From contig NZ_JAIUGX010000004.1 of the NCBI RefSeq assembly GCF_020164785.1, positions 1 through 64,000 on the forward strand: a stretch of DNA of 64,000 nt, given 5' to 3'. Below are positions 44,550 to 52,332 of the stretch, piece after piece. Position numbers and translations under genes: made by a program. How positions within the stretch are numbered: position 1 is the stretch's first letter; each line of letters begins with the position of its first letter. The notes beneath the pieces were generated by a model, which saw only the letters and a list, made by a program, of their open reading frames with translations, did no database searches and had not been told where the DNA came from. This DNA is from Mesorhizobium sp. ES1-1 (GTDB lineage Bacteria > Pseudomonadota > Alphaproteobacteria > Rhizobiales > Rhizobiaceae).

Positions 44550-44592
44550 GGCAGATTCCTGTGAGGTTGGAGGACGGCGGGGCGGGTGACGT

Positions 44593-45726
44593 TCATGGCG
44601 TTGCCCTTGGAGCGATGAGCCGGTCGGGAGCGAGTGCCGCGGCGGTGATGCCAAGCGCGGCGATGTCGTCGGGCAGGGGCTCGCCGCGCATCAGGGCCGA
44701 GCCGATCCGCGCCAGCGTCAGCGACACCTGGAAGCCGTAGCCGCCCTGGCCGCCGAGCCAGAAGAAGCCGGGCAGGCGCGGATCGAAGCCGATCACCGGT
44801 GTGCGGTCGGGAGCGAAGGTGCGAAGGCCCGCCCAGGGGGTCGACGGACGGCCGATGCGCAGCGACGTCGCCTGTTCGATGCGGTCGACCGCGATGGCGA
44901 CGTCGATGTCCTCGGGATAGGCGTCGCACGGTTCGGAGTCGGTCTCGTCGGCCAGCGAGCCGATCAGCCTGCCGGCGTCGGGCTTGAAGTAGAACTGTTC
45001 GTGCAGGTCGACCACCAGCGGCCATTCGCGGACGTCCATCCCCACGGGCGGGTCGAACAGGAAGGCGGTTCGCCGTTTGGGCCGGAAGCCCAAGCCGGGC
45101 AACCCCGCCAGGCCGGCCACGACGTCCACCCAGGCGCCGGCGGCATTGACGACGATGTCGGCATGGAGGGTGCCGGCACTGCTGGTGACCTCGAAGGCTC
45201 GCTCGGTCCGGGAAACGGCATGCACCTCCGCTCCGGTGCGGATGCTGCCGCCAGCGGCCTTCAGCGCCGCGGCCGAGGCGGCGAGCATGCTGGCCGTGTC
45301 GATATCAAGTGCGCCAGGTTCATGTACGCCGCCGCAGGTCGTTTCGGCGGCGATGACCGGGACCAGAGCGTTGACCTCCGCCGCCGACACGCGGCGTACG
45401 CTGGGCAGGAGAGCCTGCATCTCGGCGGCCATACGGTCGACGGCGTCGCCGTCCGCGACGCCGCCGACATGCAGCGCGCCGCGCCGGTGCGAGGCGAAAC
45501 CGCCGTCGAGGATCGCCGGCCGGCTGGCCAGCGACAGGGCGCGGACGGGCGCGTTGCCATAGGTTTCCGAAAACAGAGCCGCCGAGCGGCCGCTGGCGTG
45601 GTAGCCGAGATGCGGCTCGCGCTCCAGAACCGTGACGTCGGCCCATTGCTGCGCGGCGGCCGCCAGCGAGAGGCCGGCAATGCCGCCGCCAATGACGATG
45701 ATTTTCTGGGAGGTGTGCGACGGCAT
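44593..45726 (-). CDS. FAD-dependent oxidoreductase, D-arginine-dehydrogenase-like
   Basis: A 377-residue flavoprotein of the DAO family. The FAD motif is IIVIGGGIAGLSLAAAAQQ at residues 9-27. GYHASGRSAALFSETYGN is the block seen in D-arginine dehydrogenase of Pseudomonas. The C-terminal block is PDRTPVIGFDPRLPGFFWLGGQGGYGFQVS. It should oxidise D-amino acids or related amines, feeding electrons to the respiratory chain. It is the first gene of an operon with the peptide-binding protein and is divergent from the XRE-cupin regulator, which probably controls it. Confidence 0.88.
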   Translation of the reverse strand: MPSHTSQKIIVIGGGIAGLSLAAAAQQWADVTVLEREPHLGYHASGRSAALFSETYGNAPVRALSLASRPAILDGGFASHRRGALHVGGVADGDAVDRMAAEMQALLPSVRRVSAAEVNALVPVIAAETTCGGVHEPGALDIDTASMLAASAAALKAAGGSIRTGAEVHAVSRTERAFEVTSSAGTLHADIVVNAAGAWVDVVAGLAGLPGLGFRPKRRTAFLFDPPVGMDVREWPLVVDLHEQFYFKPDAGRLIGSLADETDSEPCDAYPEDIDVAIAVDRIEQATSLRIGRPSTPWAGLRTFAPDRTPVIGFDPRLPGFFWLGGQGGYGFQVSLTLARIGSALMRGEPLPDDIAALGITAAALAPDRLIAPRATP

Positions 45727-45859
45727 GCGAAAGTAGTAAAAATAATTTCCTATCCAGTCAACGTTTCGCGTATAAGAAAACCGTTGGTATTGTTGATAGC
45801 GGGCTGGAGTTCGACTACCTAGAAGGCCGGTGTACGGATCGCCGTGCCAGGAGCTGACG

Positions 45860-46477
45860 ATGTCGGAGCAACCGAACCTCGGAGACTGTTTGCGGGGCCT
45901 CAGGAAGACGCATGGCTGGACCCTGCAGGAAGTCAGCACGCTGACTGGCGTCGCGGTCTCGACACTGTCCAAGGTCGAGAACGACCAGATGTCGCTGGGC
46001 TATGACAAGCTGCTGCAGATCTGCGAGGGCCTCGGCATCCATGTGACCGAGCTGCTCAGCGGGTCCAGCAAGCAGCCGGCTGCGCGCACACGGCGCTCGG
46101 TCACGTCCCCCTCGACCACGCTGCGCCAGCTGACCCGCAACTATGACTACCGCTATCTGGCCACAGACCTGGTGCGCAAGCGCATGGTGCCGATCCATGC
46201 CTATGCGCGTGCGCGCACGCCGGAGGAATTCGGGCCGCTGACCAAACACGCCGGCGAGGAATTCCTGATCGTGCTCAAGGGCGAGATCGAACTCCACACC
46301 GACCAGTATGCGCCGGTGCGGCTGAAACAGGGCGAGAGCGTCTACATCGATTCGACCATGGGCCACGCCTATCTCTCGGTTGGCGCGGAGGATGCCGAGA
46401 TGCTGTGCGTCTGCTCGGGCGAGGAGCCCGATATGGAGGGCACGCTGCTCAGCGAGCTGGAGACCGTGGAGGGGTAA
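45860..46477 (+). CDS. XRE-family regulator with C-terminal cupin domain
   Basis: A 205-residue regulator. The XRE helix-turn-helix is at about residues 8-62 (LRGLRKTHGWTLQEVSTLTG, then VSTLSKVENDQMSLGYDKL). The cupin domain starts near residue 105 (HAGEEFLIVLKGEIELHTDQ, then LKQGESVYIDSTMGHAYLSV). Such proteins regulate amino-acid or amine catabolism by ligand binding to the cupin. The ATG at 45860 follows CAGGAGCTGACG. It is divergent from the flavoprotein operon across about 130 bp. Confidence 0.92.
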   Translation: MSEQPNLGDCLRGLRKTHGWTLQEVSTLTGVAVSTLSKVENDQMSLGYDKLLQICEGLGIHVTELLSGSSKQPAARTRRSVTSPSTTLRQLTRNYDYRYLATDLVRKRMVPIHAYARARTPEEFGPLTKHAGEEFLIVLKGEIELHTDQYAPVRLKQGESVYIDSTMGHAYLSVGAEDAEMLCVCSGEEPDMEGTLLSELETVEG

Positions 46478-46504
46478 GGCCACTCCGCGTAAAGCCAACG
46501 AAGG

Positions 46505-46680
46505 TCCGCGCCGCCCCTCACCTGCCTGCCGGCATCCTCTCGCCGTAATGACGGGGAGAGGGAGGCTGTCGCGGCCAATGACCAGCGATTCAGAAAGAGC
46601 GCCGAGGGTGCGGCCAGCTTCTTTCTCCCCGTCTCTATACGGGGAGAAATGCCCGGCAGGGCAATGAGGGGCAGCGCGAC
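46505..46680. repeat. Paired type B inverted-repeat element (copy 2)
   Basis: GCCGCCCCTCACCTGCC with GCCGGCATCCTCTC and ACGGGGAGAGG at the left; TCTCCCCGTC, TATACGGGGAGAAATGCC and GCAATGAGGGGCAGCGC at the right. Related to the copy at 31069-31235. Confidence 0.75.
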
Positions 46681-46783
46681 CTGACCAAGTTTTCTACCGG
46701 TCGATTCAGCCTTTCTCATTCGAATTCATCGGCGAAACCGGCTATACCGGCGCTGAAATCGCCAACCCGACGAGGAAAAACCG

Positions 46784-47488
46784 ATGAGCACAGAAAAGAC
46801 AGCCGTTATCGTGGCCGGCGGCAGCGGCATGGGCGCGGCGGCGGCCAAGCGGCTCGCGGCCGACGGATTCAAGGTCGCCATCCTGTCCTCTTCGGGCAAG
46901 GGGGAGGCGCTGGCCAAGGAATTGGGCGGGCTCGGCGTCACCGGCTCCAACCAGTCCAACGACGACCTGCAGCGCCTGGTCGACCTGACGCTGGAGCGCT
47001 TCGGCCGCATCGACGTGCTGGTCAACAGCGGCGGCCACGGGCCGCGCGCGCCGATCCTGGAGATCACGGACGAGCAGTGGCATACCGGCATGGATGTCTA
47101 CCTGCTCAACGTCGTCAGGCCGGTGCGTATCGTGGCGCCGCAGATGGTCAAGCAGAAGGGCGGCGCCATCATCAACATCTCGACCGCCTGGGTGGCCGAG
47201 CCGAGCGCGATGTTCCCGACTTCGGCCGTGTTCCGCGCCGGGCTCGCCGCCTACACCAAGATCTTCGCCAACACCTATGCGGCCGACAATGTGCGGATGA
47301 ACAATGTGCTGCCGGGCTGGATCGACAGCCTGCCGGCCACCGAGGAGCGCCGCGAAAACGTGCCGATGCAGCGCTACGGCACCAGCGAGGAAATCGCCGC
47401 GACCATCGCCTTCCTGGCTTCGGATGGAGCGGGGTATATCACCGGGCAGAACATCCGGGTGGATGGGGGCGTTATCCGCGCGTTGTGA
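46784..47488 (+). CDS. SDR-family protein lacking the YxxxK pair
   Basis: A 234-residue short-chain dehydrogenase fold. The cofactor motif is VAGGSGMG near residue 10, then FGRIDVLVNSGGHGPRAPILEITDEQW and INISTAWVAEPSAMF. Where SDR enzymes have Y-x-x-x-K the sequence here reads SAVFR (in FPTSAVFRAGLAAYTK), so Tyr is Ser and Lys is Arg. The C terminus YGTSEEIAATIAFLASDGAGYITGQNIRVDGG is normal. It may be a binding-only protein or use another mechanism. The ATG follows CGAGGAAAAACC. Confidence 0.85.
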   Translation: MSTEKTAVIVAGGSGMGAAAAKRLAADGFKVAILSSSGKGEALAKELGGLGVTGSNQSNDDLQRLVDLTLERFGRIDVLVNSGGHGPRAPILEITDEQWHTGMDVYLLNVVRPVRIVAPQMVKQKGGAIINISTAWVAEPSAMFPTSAVFRAGLAAYTKIFANTYAADNVRMNNVLPGWIDSLPATEERRENVPMQRYGTSEEIAATIAFLASDGAGYITGQNIRVDGGVIRAL

Positions 47489-47511
47489 GGGGGCGGCGGG
47501 CTTTCGCTTTG

Positions 47512-47730
47512 CCGCGCTGGTCGACCCCCACTCCGTCGAGCTTCGCTCGACACCTTGCCGGGGTGAGCCACGGGTCCCGCCCGTCCTTCGGACCCCCCGA
47601 TCGACGGGGTAGAGGAAGGCGCCAGGCTTTTTGCCGTCAGCGCTTGTCCAGTTACGCTCCCTTCCTTTCCCTCCGGAGGGGGAAAGGTGGCGCGGCGCAG
47701 CAGCGACGGATTGGGGGAACCACCTGCCAG
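47512..47730. repeat. Composite repeat region with short inverted repeats
   Basis: CTCCGTCGAGCTTCGCTCGACAC at about 47530-47552 folds on itself (GTCGAG/CTCGAC, loop CTTCG). Further right, CCTTTCCCTCCGGAGGGGGAAAGG at about 47664-47687 is another perfect-looking hairpin. The 370-bp gap between the SDR gene and the DUF922 gene contains no gene. Confidence 0.6.
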
Positions 47731-47858
47731 TTCCCTGGGGCTGATCAGCCCCGCCAGTCAGCCATTCTCGGCCCGTCGCGTGACTTCTTGAACGGCACAA
47801 TCCGATTCAAACCCGCCCCGTAAGCCTTTGGAAAATCGTCATATTGGCGGCGCCCCCG

Positions 47859-48467
47859 TCAGGGCCCGGTCACCAGGGCAAAGGCGAGCTTGATGAGATT
47901 GCCGTCCTGGCCGAATTCGACGCGGTCGAAATCCCGGCTGGCGAGCACCCGCGCCTTCGATATGGCGTCAAGGCGCGTGACCACCTCGGCTCTGGCCCTG
48001 GTACATCTGCTGTCGTCGGCGATCGTCAGGCCGTCGATCGCCGCCTCGACGTCGTGGACCATCTGGATCATGGTGGCGCCGTGCACCTTCTCATGCGCCG
48101 TGACGCCTGCGATGAAGCTGTCCCAGCTCTTCTGAACCGCGGCCGGCAACGGACCCGACGGCTTGGGCAAAGTGTAGGTGATGACGAGCTTCGGCTTGCC
48201 CGACGCCACAACGCAGTCCTTGCCCCTTGGCTTGTAGTCCCGCCCGCTCCAGGTCAGCTTGAAATTGGTGTAGGCAATGGTGCGCGTCTTGGCGCCGCGG
48301 ATCAGCGGGCCGTTTTCGCCGATCGAGCGATAGAGCTCTTGCCCGGTCCGGCCGGAAATGGCGTAGGGCTCGATCCGCTCGACTGGCTTCCATTCGGCAT
48401 GCGCAGCAAGCGGCAAGGCCAGCAAGGCCGCCACCAGGAGATACAGGCGCACGCAGTGTCTCAACAC
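47859..48467 (-). CDS. DUF922-family secreted protein (putative zinc protease)
   Basis: A 202-residue protein. The start is GTG at 48467, preceded by GCGGAGAGA; the chain then has a signal peptide (LRHCVRLYLLVAALLALPLA, cleavage after AHA). Mature features are YRSIGENGPLIRGAKTRTIAYTNFKLTW, a short strand-rich region with KPKLVITYTLP, and the metal-binding helix GVTAHEKVHGATM (H-E-x-x-H). The family is predicted to be a secreted zinc-dependent protease. Another in-frame ATG at 48551 would destroy the signal peptide. Confidence 0.88.
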   Translation of the reverse strand: MLRHCVRLYLLVAALLALPLAAHAEWKPVERIEPYAISGRTGQELYRSIGENGPLIRGAKTRTIAYTNFKLTWSGRDYKPRGKDCVVASGKPKLVITYTLPKPSGPLPAAVQKSWDSFIAGVTAHEKVHGATMIQMVHDVEAAIDGLTIADDSRCTRARAEVVTRLDAISKARVLASRDFDRVEFGQDGNLIKLAFALVTGP

Positions 48468-48568
48468 TCTCTCCGCGAAACAGGGCGATCTTGGCCGACA
48501 GGGCCATGCCACAGGGCCGATTTTCCTATAGGCTGCCGCCGGGTTCTGCAAATGTGGGAGGGGAAGTC

Positions 48569-49063
48569 ATGAGAATAAACCACCTTGCTATCGCCGGTGC
48601 GATGGCGGTGTTACTGGCGGCGTCGCCGTCTTTTGCCGCGTCGTGCAGCGGCTGGAGCGCCAAGATGGAGGATGACGAGGGCGGCAAGGTGCTGACCGCC
48701 TCGGTCTGCGGCGGGCCCAAAGGCGATGCGTATCTGATGCTGACCTGCTTCGACAATCCGGTGTTGAGCTATGACCTTGGGGCGGCCGGCGGGCAAGGGG
48801 AGCCCGACGCCAGCGGCTCCTTCGACTTCAAGGCGGATGGCAAGACTGTCAGCAAGACGCTGCGGCTGGAGGAGATGTACAATTACTATGTGGCCGATCT
48901 GGCCAAGGCCGATCCGCTGCTCGACCTGCTGCGCGGGAAAGGCGATGTGTCGGTCGGCTCGGCCAAATATGGGCAGGCCAGATTCCCCTTGAAGGGCTCG
49001 AGAGGGGCGATCGGCAAGGTGCTGGCGCAGTGCGGCAAGGCCAGGCCGGCGGATGGCGATTGA
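48569..49063 (+). CDS. Hypothetical secreted protein, 164 aa
   Basis: A signal peptide is clear (MRINHLAIAGAMAVLLAASP, cleavage after SFA). The mature part begins ASCSGWSAKMEDDEGGKVLTA, contains four Cys (SCSGW, SVCGG, LTCFD, AQCGK) and ends in a region with KYGQARFPLKGSRGAIGKVL. I see no known fold. The ATG at 48569 follows GGGAGGGGAAGTC. It is divergent from the DUF922 gene across about 100 bp; both products enter the periplasm. Confidence 0.75.
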   Translation: MRINHLAIAGAMAVLLAASPSFAASCSGWSAKMEDDEGGKVLTASVCGGPKGDAYLMLTCFDNPVLSYDLGAAGGQGEPDASGSFDFKADGKTVSKTLRLEEMYNYYVADLAKADPLLDLLRGKGDVSVGSAKYGQARFPLKGSRGAIGKVLAQCGKARPADGD

Positions 49064-49092
49064 GAGACGAACTGGAGTTGGCAGTAGCGCGC

Positions 49093-49247
49093 CTTCCCTT
49101 CTCCCCTTGCGGGAGAAGGTGGCCTCGCGAAGCGAGGTCGGATGACGGGTGTTCCACGGAATGCCGACGCCTCACTCCGCTGGAACACCCCTCAACCGTC
49201 TCGGCGCTGCGCGCCGATCCACCTTCTCCCGCAAGGGGAGAAGGGAA
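49093..49247. repeat. Paired type C inverted-repeat element (copy 2)
   Basis: CCCTTCTCCCCTTGCGGGAG at the left, CCACCTTCTCCCGCAAGGGG at the right, with GGGTGTTCCA and TGGAACACCCC facing each other. Related to the copy at 42786-42945. The remaining bases up to 49409 show no gene. Confidence 0.75.
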
Positions 49248-49409
49248 GGCGCCCCTTGTTGCCACCGCCCCCGTTGCCAAGAACTTGTAGCCGTTCCGCC
49301 CGGCGGCGACTGGCGTATACCGCAACACCCTCAGGCCCTATTCAAATCGCCAGGCAAAGCGGATATAGGTCAGCTAGGTTGACCTATATCAACGTCCGGG
49401 GAGGCGTGC

Positions 49410-50618
49410 GTGACCCTTATGAACCTGCTGGCTTCGCGCTCGTCGCGCATGAAAGCCTCCGAAATCCGCGAACTCCTGAAGCTGCTCGACAAGCCGGACA
49501 TCATCTCGTTCGCCGGCGGCATCCCCGACCAGGCGCTGTTTCCGGCGGAAGCTATCCGGGATGCCTATGCCGATGTGCTGGGCGGCGGCGGAGCCGGCGC
49601 AGCGCTGCAATATCAGGTTTCGGAAGGGTTCCTGCCGTTGCGGCGCTGGCTCGCCGGCCAGATGGGCAAGCTCGGCGTCGCATGCGACGAGGCCAATATC
49701 TTCATCACCTCAGGGTCGCAGCAGGCTCTGGATTATCTCGGCAAGCTGTTCCTGTCGCCGGGCGACACGGCGCTGGTGACCTGGCCGACCTATCTCGGCG
49801 CATTGCAGGCTTTCAATGCCTATGAGCCGCGCTACGACCGGCTGCGGCCGGAAGGCGGCAACATGACCCCCGACGCCTATCGCGCCGCCGCGGCTTCCAA
49901 GGGCGGAAAGGTCAAGTTCGCCTATCTGGTGCCGGATTTCGCCAATCCGACCGGGGAGACGCTGAACCGCGAGCAGCGCGAACAGGTGCTCGACCTTGCC
50001 GGCGAACTCGACATCGCAATCATCGAGGATGCCGCCTACCGCGCTCTTCGCTATGACGGCCAGGGCGAGCCGCCGATCCTGGCCCTCGACTGTGCCCGTT
50101 CCGGCGGCATCGACAAAGCGCGCACGCTCTATTCCGGCTCGTTCTCGAAGATCGTTTCGCCGGGCATGCGCGTCGGCTGGGTCTGCGCGCCGCGCCATAT
50201 CGTGGAAAAGCTGGTGCTGATGAAACAGGCGTCCGACCTGCACAGCCCGTCGATCAACCAGGTGGTGATGCACCGCGTGGCCGAATCCGTATTCGACGCC
50301 CAGGTGGACAAGCTGATCGACGCCTATCGCCAGCGCCGCGACGGTCTGCTCGCCGCGCTCGAGGCCAACATGCCAGAGGGTGTGACCTGGAGCCGCCCCG
50401 ACGGCGGCATGTTCGTCTGGGTCACGCTGCCGGACGGGACCGATGCCACCGAATTGCTGGCACGCTCGGTGAAGGAAGCACGCGTTGCCTTCGTGCCCGG
50501 CAACGCGTTTTACGCCGATGGAACCGGGCGCAATACGCTGCGGCTGTCCTTCACACTTGCCGACCGTCGGGCCGTCACCGAGGGCATACCGCGGCTGGCG
50601 GCGCTGCTGAAGGGGTGA
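49410..50618 (+). CDS. PLP-dependent aminotransferase (class I/II, 2-aminoadipate-type)
   Basis: A 402-residue fold-type I aminotransferase. It opens SRSSRMKASEIRELLKLLDKPDIISFAGGIPD, has GSQQALDYLGKLFL, the PLP-Asp region NPTGETLNREQREQVLDLAGELDIAIIEDAAY, the PLP lysine in YSGSFSKIVSPGMRVGW, and the end NTLRLSFTLADRRAV. The GGIPD start and overall length match the 2-aminoadipate/kynurenine-type subgroup. The GTG at 49410 is chosen because GGGGAGG lies 5 nt before it; an ATG at 49419 is possible. Substrate uncertain. Confidence 0.9.
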   Translation: MTLMNLLASRSSRMKASEIRELLKLLDKPDIISFAGGIPDQALFPAEAIRDAYADVLGGGGAGAALQYQVSEGFLPLRRWLAGQMGKLGVACDEANIFITSGSQQALDYLGKLFLSPGDTALVTWPTYLGALQAFNAYEPRYDRLRPEGGNMTPDAYRAAAASKGGKVKFAYLVPDFANPTGETLNREQREQVLDLAGELDIAIIEDAAYRALRYDGQGEPPILALDCARSGGIDKARTLYSGSFSKIVSPGMRVGWVCAPRHIVEKLVLMKQASDLHSPSINQVVMHRVAESVFDAQVDKLIDAYRQRRDGLLAALEANMPEGVTWSRPDGGMFVWVTLPDGTDATELLARSVKEARVAFVPGNAFYADGTGRNTLRLSFTLADRRAVTEGIPRLAALLKG

Positions 50619-50635
50619 GGGGTTGGGGGGCGTGC

Positions 50636-50890
50636 CTACGCCTCGACACCCATCAGCTGCTGCAGACTGGCAAGCCTGGCTCGCGCCAGCTTGCGCGCCG
50701 TTCGCGCGTGCCCGTCTTCGCCGCTTTCAACGACGAAGACAAGCGTGCGAAAGTCCAGCATGAAGTCGTCGATGGCGGCCTGGATCGGTTCCGACGCGCC
50801 CTTCAGCTTGCGCGTCAAGGCCGACGCGGCTTCCACATCGTCTGCGCCGGCGCTGTCGACCAGGCTTTCGAGCTTCTGAAAAACGTCCAA
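50636..50890 (-). CDS. Hypothetical protein, 84 aa
   Basis: A small helical protein (MDVFQKLESLVDSAGADDVE, then AASALTRKLKGASEPIQAAI). The ATG at 50890 follows GGGAGAT. It is convergent with the aminotransferase gene, with only 17 bp between stops. An EcfG-like promoter match (GGAAC-N16-GGTT) lies just upstream on the same strand, so it may belong to the general stress response. No family recognised. Confidence 0.6.
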   Translation of the reverse strand: MDVFQKLESLVDSAGADDVEAASALTRKLKGASEPIQAAIDDFMLDFRTLVFVVESGEDGHARTARKLARARLASLQQLMGVEA

Positions 50891-50914
50891 TCCATATCTC
50901 CCGTCCGGCCACGA

Positions 50915-50939
50915 AACCTGTCTTGGCGCGGAAAGTTCC
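50915..50939 (-). promoter_or_regulatory. Weak EcfG-type promoter of the 84-aa gene
   Basis: On the minus strand: GGAAC (50939-50935), 16 nt, GGTT (50918-50915). The -35 element is perfect and the -10 differs from CGTT at one base. Expected transcription start is near 50908, about 18 nt before the ATG. Confidence 0.45.
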
Positions 50940-50948
50940 AGAAACGCT

Positions 50949-50973
50949 GGAACCAGTTGGTCGGATCTGCGTT
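50949..50973 (+). promoter_or_regulatory. EcfG-type promoter of the candidate sRNA
   Basis: GGAAC at 50949-50953, 16 nt, CGTT at 50970-50973: a perfect match to the GGAAC-N16/17-CGTT consensus of alphaproteobacterial EcfG sigma factors. It is back to back with the weak promoter at 50915-50939. Confidence 0.75.
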
Positions 50974-50979
50974 CTTGCC

Positions 50980-51060
50980 CCGTCTGACCCCCCGCAGACA
51001 GCCGAAAGCCCCAGCTTGGCTTTCCAAAGGCCCGCCGGCCCCCTCCGGCGGGCTCTTTGT
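50980..51060 (+). ncRNA. Candidate EcfG-dependent small RNA with C-rich loop
   Basis: The predicted transcript begins about 7 nt after CGTT and ends at a strong terminator, giving about 80 nt. It folds into three stem-loops. Stem 1 is GTCTG (50982-50986) and CAGAC (50995-50999), with loop ACCCCCCG, which can pair with Shine-Dalgarno sequences. Stem 2 is GAAAGCC (51004-51010) and GGCTTTC (51018-51024). Stem 3 is the terminator. Architecture and promoter resemble GsrN of Caulobacter, an EcfG-controlled RNA that acts through a C-rich loop, but I claim no sequence homology. There is no open reading frame. Confidence 0.65.
51030..51060 (+). terminator. Strong intrinsic terminator
   Basis: GCCCGCCGG at 51030-51038 pairs with CCGGCGGGC at 51045-51053, loop of six bases, followed by TCTTTGTT. 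It ends the candidate small RNA. Confidence 0.85.
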
Positions 51061-51206
51061 TATGCGGCCGGCGGACAGCTGCGACGGGTGATCTCCGCGT
51101 CGCGGCGCGAGACAGGGTCTGTCAGCAGCCTCAAGCCTTGGCCATCCGCTGGCATTGACGGCTCCCCATCGATGCGTAGATTTGCCGCCTGCTTGGAGGA
51201 ACGCGC

Positions 51207-51635
51207 ATGGAAGCCCAGGAATTGTATCGCGGCCGGCTCATCGACCACATCCATTTGGTTGTAAAGGACCTGCGGGCCAGCCGGCGTTTCTACGAGGCGG
51301 TGTTGGGCGCGCTCGACGTGCCGATCGGTGGCGAGGGGGATGATTACTTCTGGTGCGACGAACTCTTCGTCTCCAGCGCCGACAGCCAGGCGGCGCTCGG
51401 CAAGCTCACCGGCCGACATCATCTTGCCTTCCAGGCCAGGGACCACGCCATGGTCGAAGCCTTCTACAAGGCGGGGCTGGCCGGCGGCGGCAAGGACAAT
51501 GGCGCGCCGGGCGAGCGCTCCTATCATCCCGGCTATTACGCGGCCTTCCTGCTCGATCCCGACGGCAACAATATCGAGGCCGTCCATCACGGTCCCCACA
51601 CGCGCAGCGCCGCTTCGGTGAAGATCACGTTCTAA
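51207..51635 (+). CDS. VOC-family protein (glyoxalase-like)
   Basis: A 142-residue VOC protein. It opens LIDHIHLVVKDLRASRRFYEAVLGAL (first metal His), has FWCDELFVSSADSQ and GRHHLAFQARDHAMVEAFYKAGLAGG (second His), and ends YYAAFLLDPDGNNIEAVHHG (Glu ligand). All the classical metal ligands are therefore visible. The ATG at 51207 follows GGAGGAACGCGC. It may be a lactoylglutathione-lyase-like enzyme; the substrate is unknown. Confidence 0.88.
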   Translation: MEAQELYRGRLIDHIHLVVKDLRASRRFYEAVLGALDVPIGGEGDDYFWCDELFVSSADSQAALGKLTGRHHLAFQARDHAMVEAFYKAGLAGGGKDNGAPGERSYHPGYYAAFLLDPDGNNIEAVHHGPHTRSAASVKITF

Positions 51636-51702
51636 ACTAACCGGCTTCCCATCGCCGCCTGTCCGCGTATACGGGACCGGATCAAGTCGCCCGAGGAGTC
51701 GG

Positions 51703-52317
51703 ATGGGATCCTTGCCCGAAGCGGTGCCGTTTTTCAGCCAGTGGGAAACGCCCGGCATGACCATGGACGTGCTCGCCGAAGGCGCTGAGGCGCTCAGGCG
51801 GGATCCGCTATGGCAGGGGTCCGGCGCCCGGACGCTGGACGAATATGCGCTCTGGGCCGGCAACATCTGCGGCATGGCTTGCCTGAAGATGATCCTGGCG
51901 ACGCGCGGCGAGATCGTGCCGACGATCGAACTGGCCAGGCGATGCACGGGATATGGCGGCTACGTGGTCAATGATGGCGCGATCAAGGGACTGATCTACG
52001 CGCCTTTCGTCAGCTTCGTGCGGGAGGCCTTCGGGCTGCGGGCTGAGGTGATGACCAATGTCGCGACGGCGGAGATACCGGCGATCCTGGGGCGCTCGCG
52101 CTTCTTCATCGCTTCGGTCAGCAGCTGGATCCGCTGGCCGGACCGCGAGCCGCCCGCCAAGGGCGGCCATCTGGTGCTGGTGACGGCGGCGTCCGAACAG
52201 GATTTCCGCTTCCACAATCCGTCCGGCCATACCAGCGCCACACAGGCAAACGCACAGTTGGCGCCATCCGATTTCGATCGTTTCTTTGCCAATCGCGGCA
52301 TTGCCGTCAGCATTTGA
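51703..52317 (+). CDS. C39-like cysteine peptidase family protein
   Basis: A 204-residue protein of the peptidase C39-like fold. It has PEAVPFFSQWETPGM, then the putative nucleophile in WAGNICGMACLKMIL (Cys56), GGYVVNDGAIKGLIYAPFVSFVREAFGL, and the His-Asn part KGGHLVLVTAASEQDFRFHNPSGHTS. The Cys-His-Asn set suggests real protease or transglutaminase-like activity. There is no signal peptide. It lies 15 bp before the D-Ala-D-Ala ligase gene, so the two form an operon, and a role in peptidoglycan or D-Ala peptide metabolism is plausible but unproved. Confidence 0.82.
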   Translation: MGSLPEAVPFFSQWETPGMTMDVLAEGAEALRRDPLWQGSGARTLDEYALWAGNICGMACLKMILATRGEIVPTIELARRCTGYGGYVVNDGAIKGLIYAPFVSFVREAFGLRAEVMTNVATAEIPAILGRSRFFIASVSSWIRWPDREPPAKGGHLVLVTAASEQDFRFHNPSGHTSATQANAQLAPSDFDRFFANRGIAVSI

Positions 52318-52332
52318 TCTTGAGGGGTTTTC

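Noticed and set aside
42849-44564. 571-codon plus-strand frame opposite the peptide-binding protein
   Set aside because: Low-complexity acidic/Arg-rich shadow; the minus strand has a clear signal peptide and family motifs.
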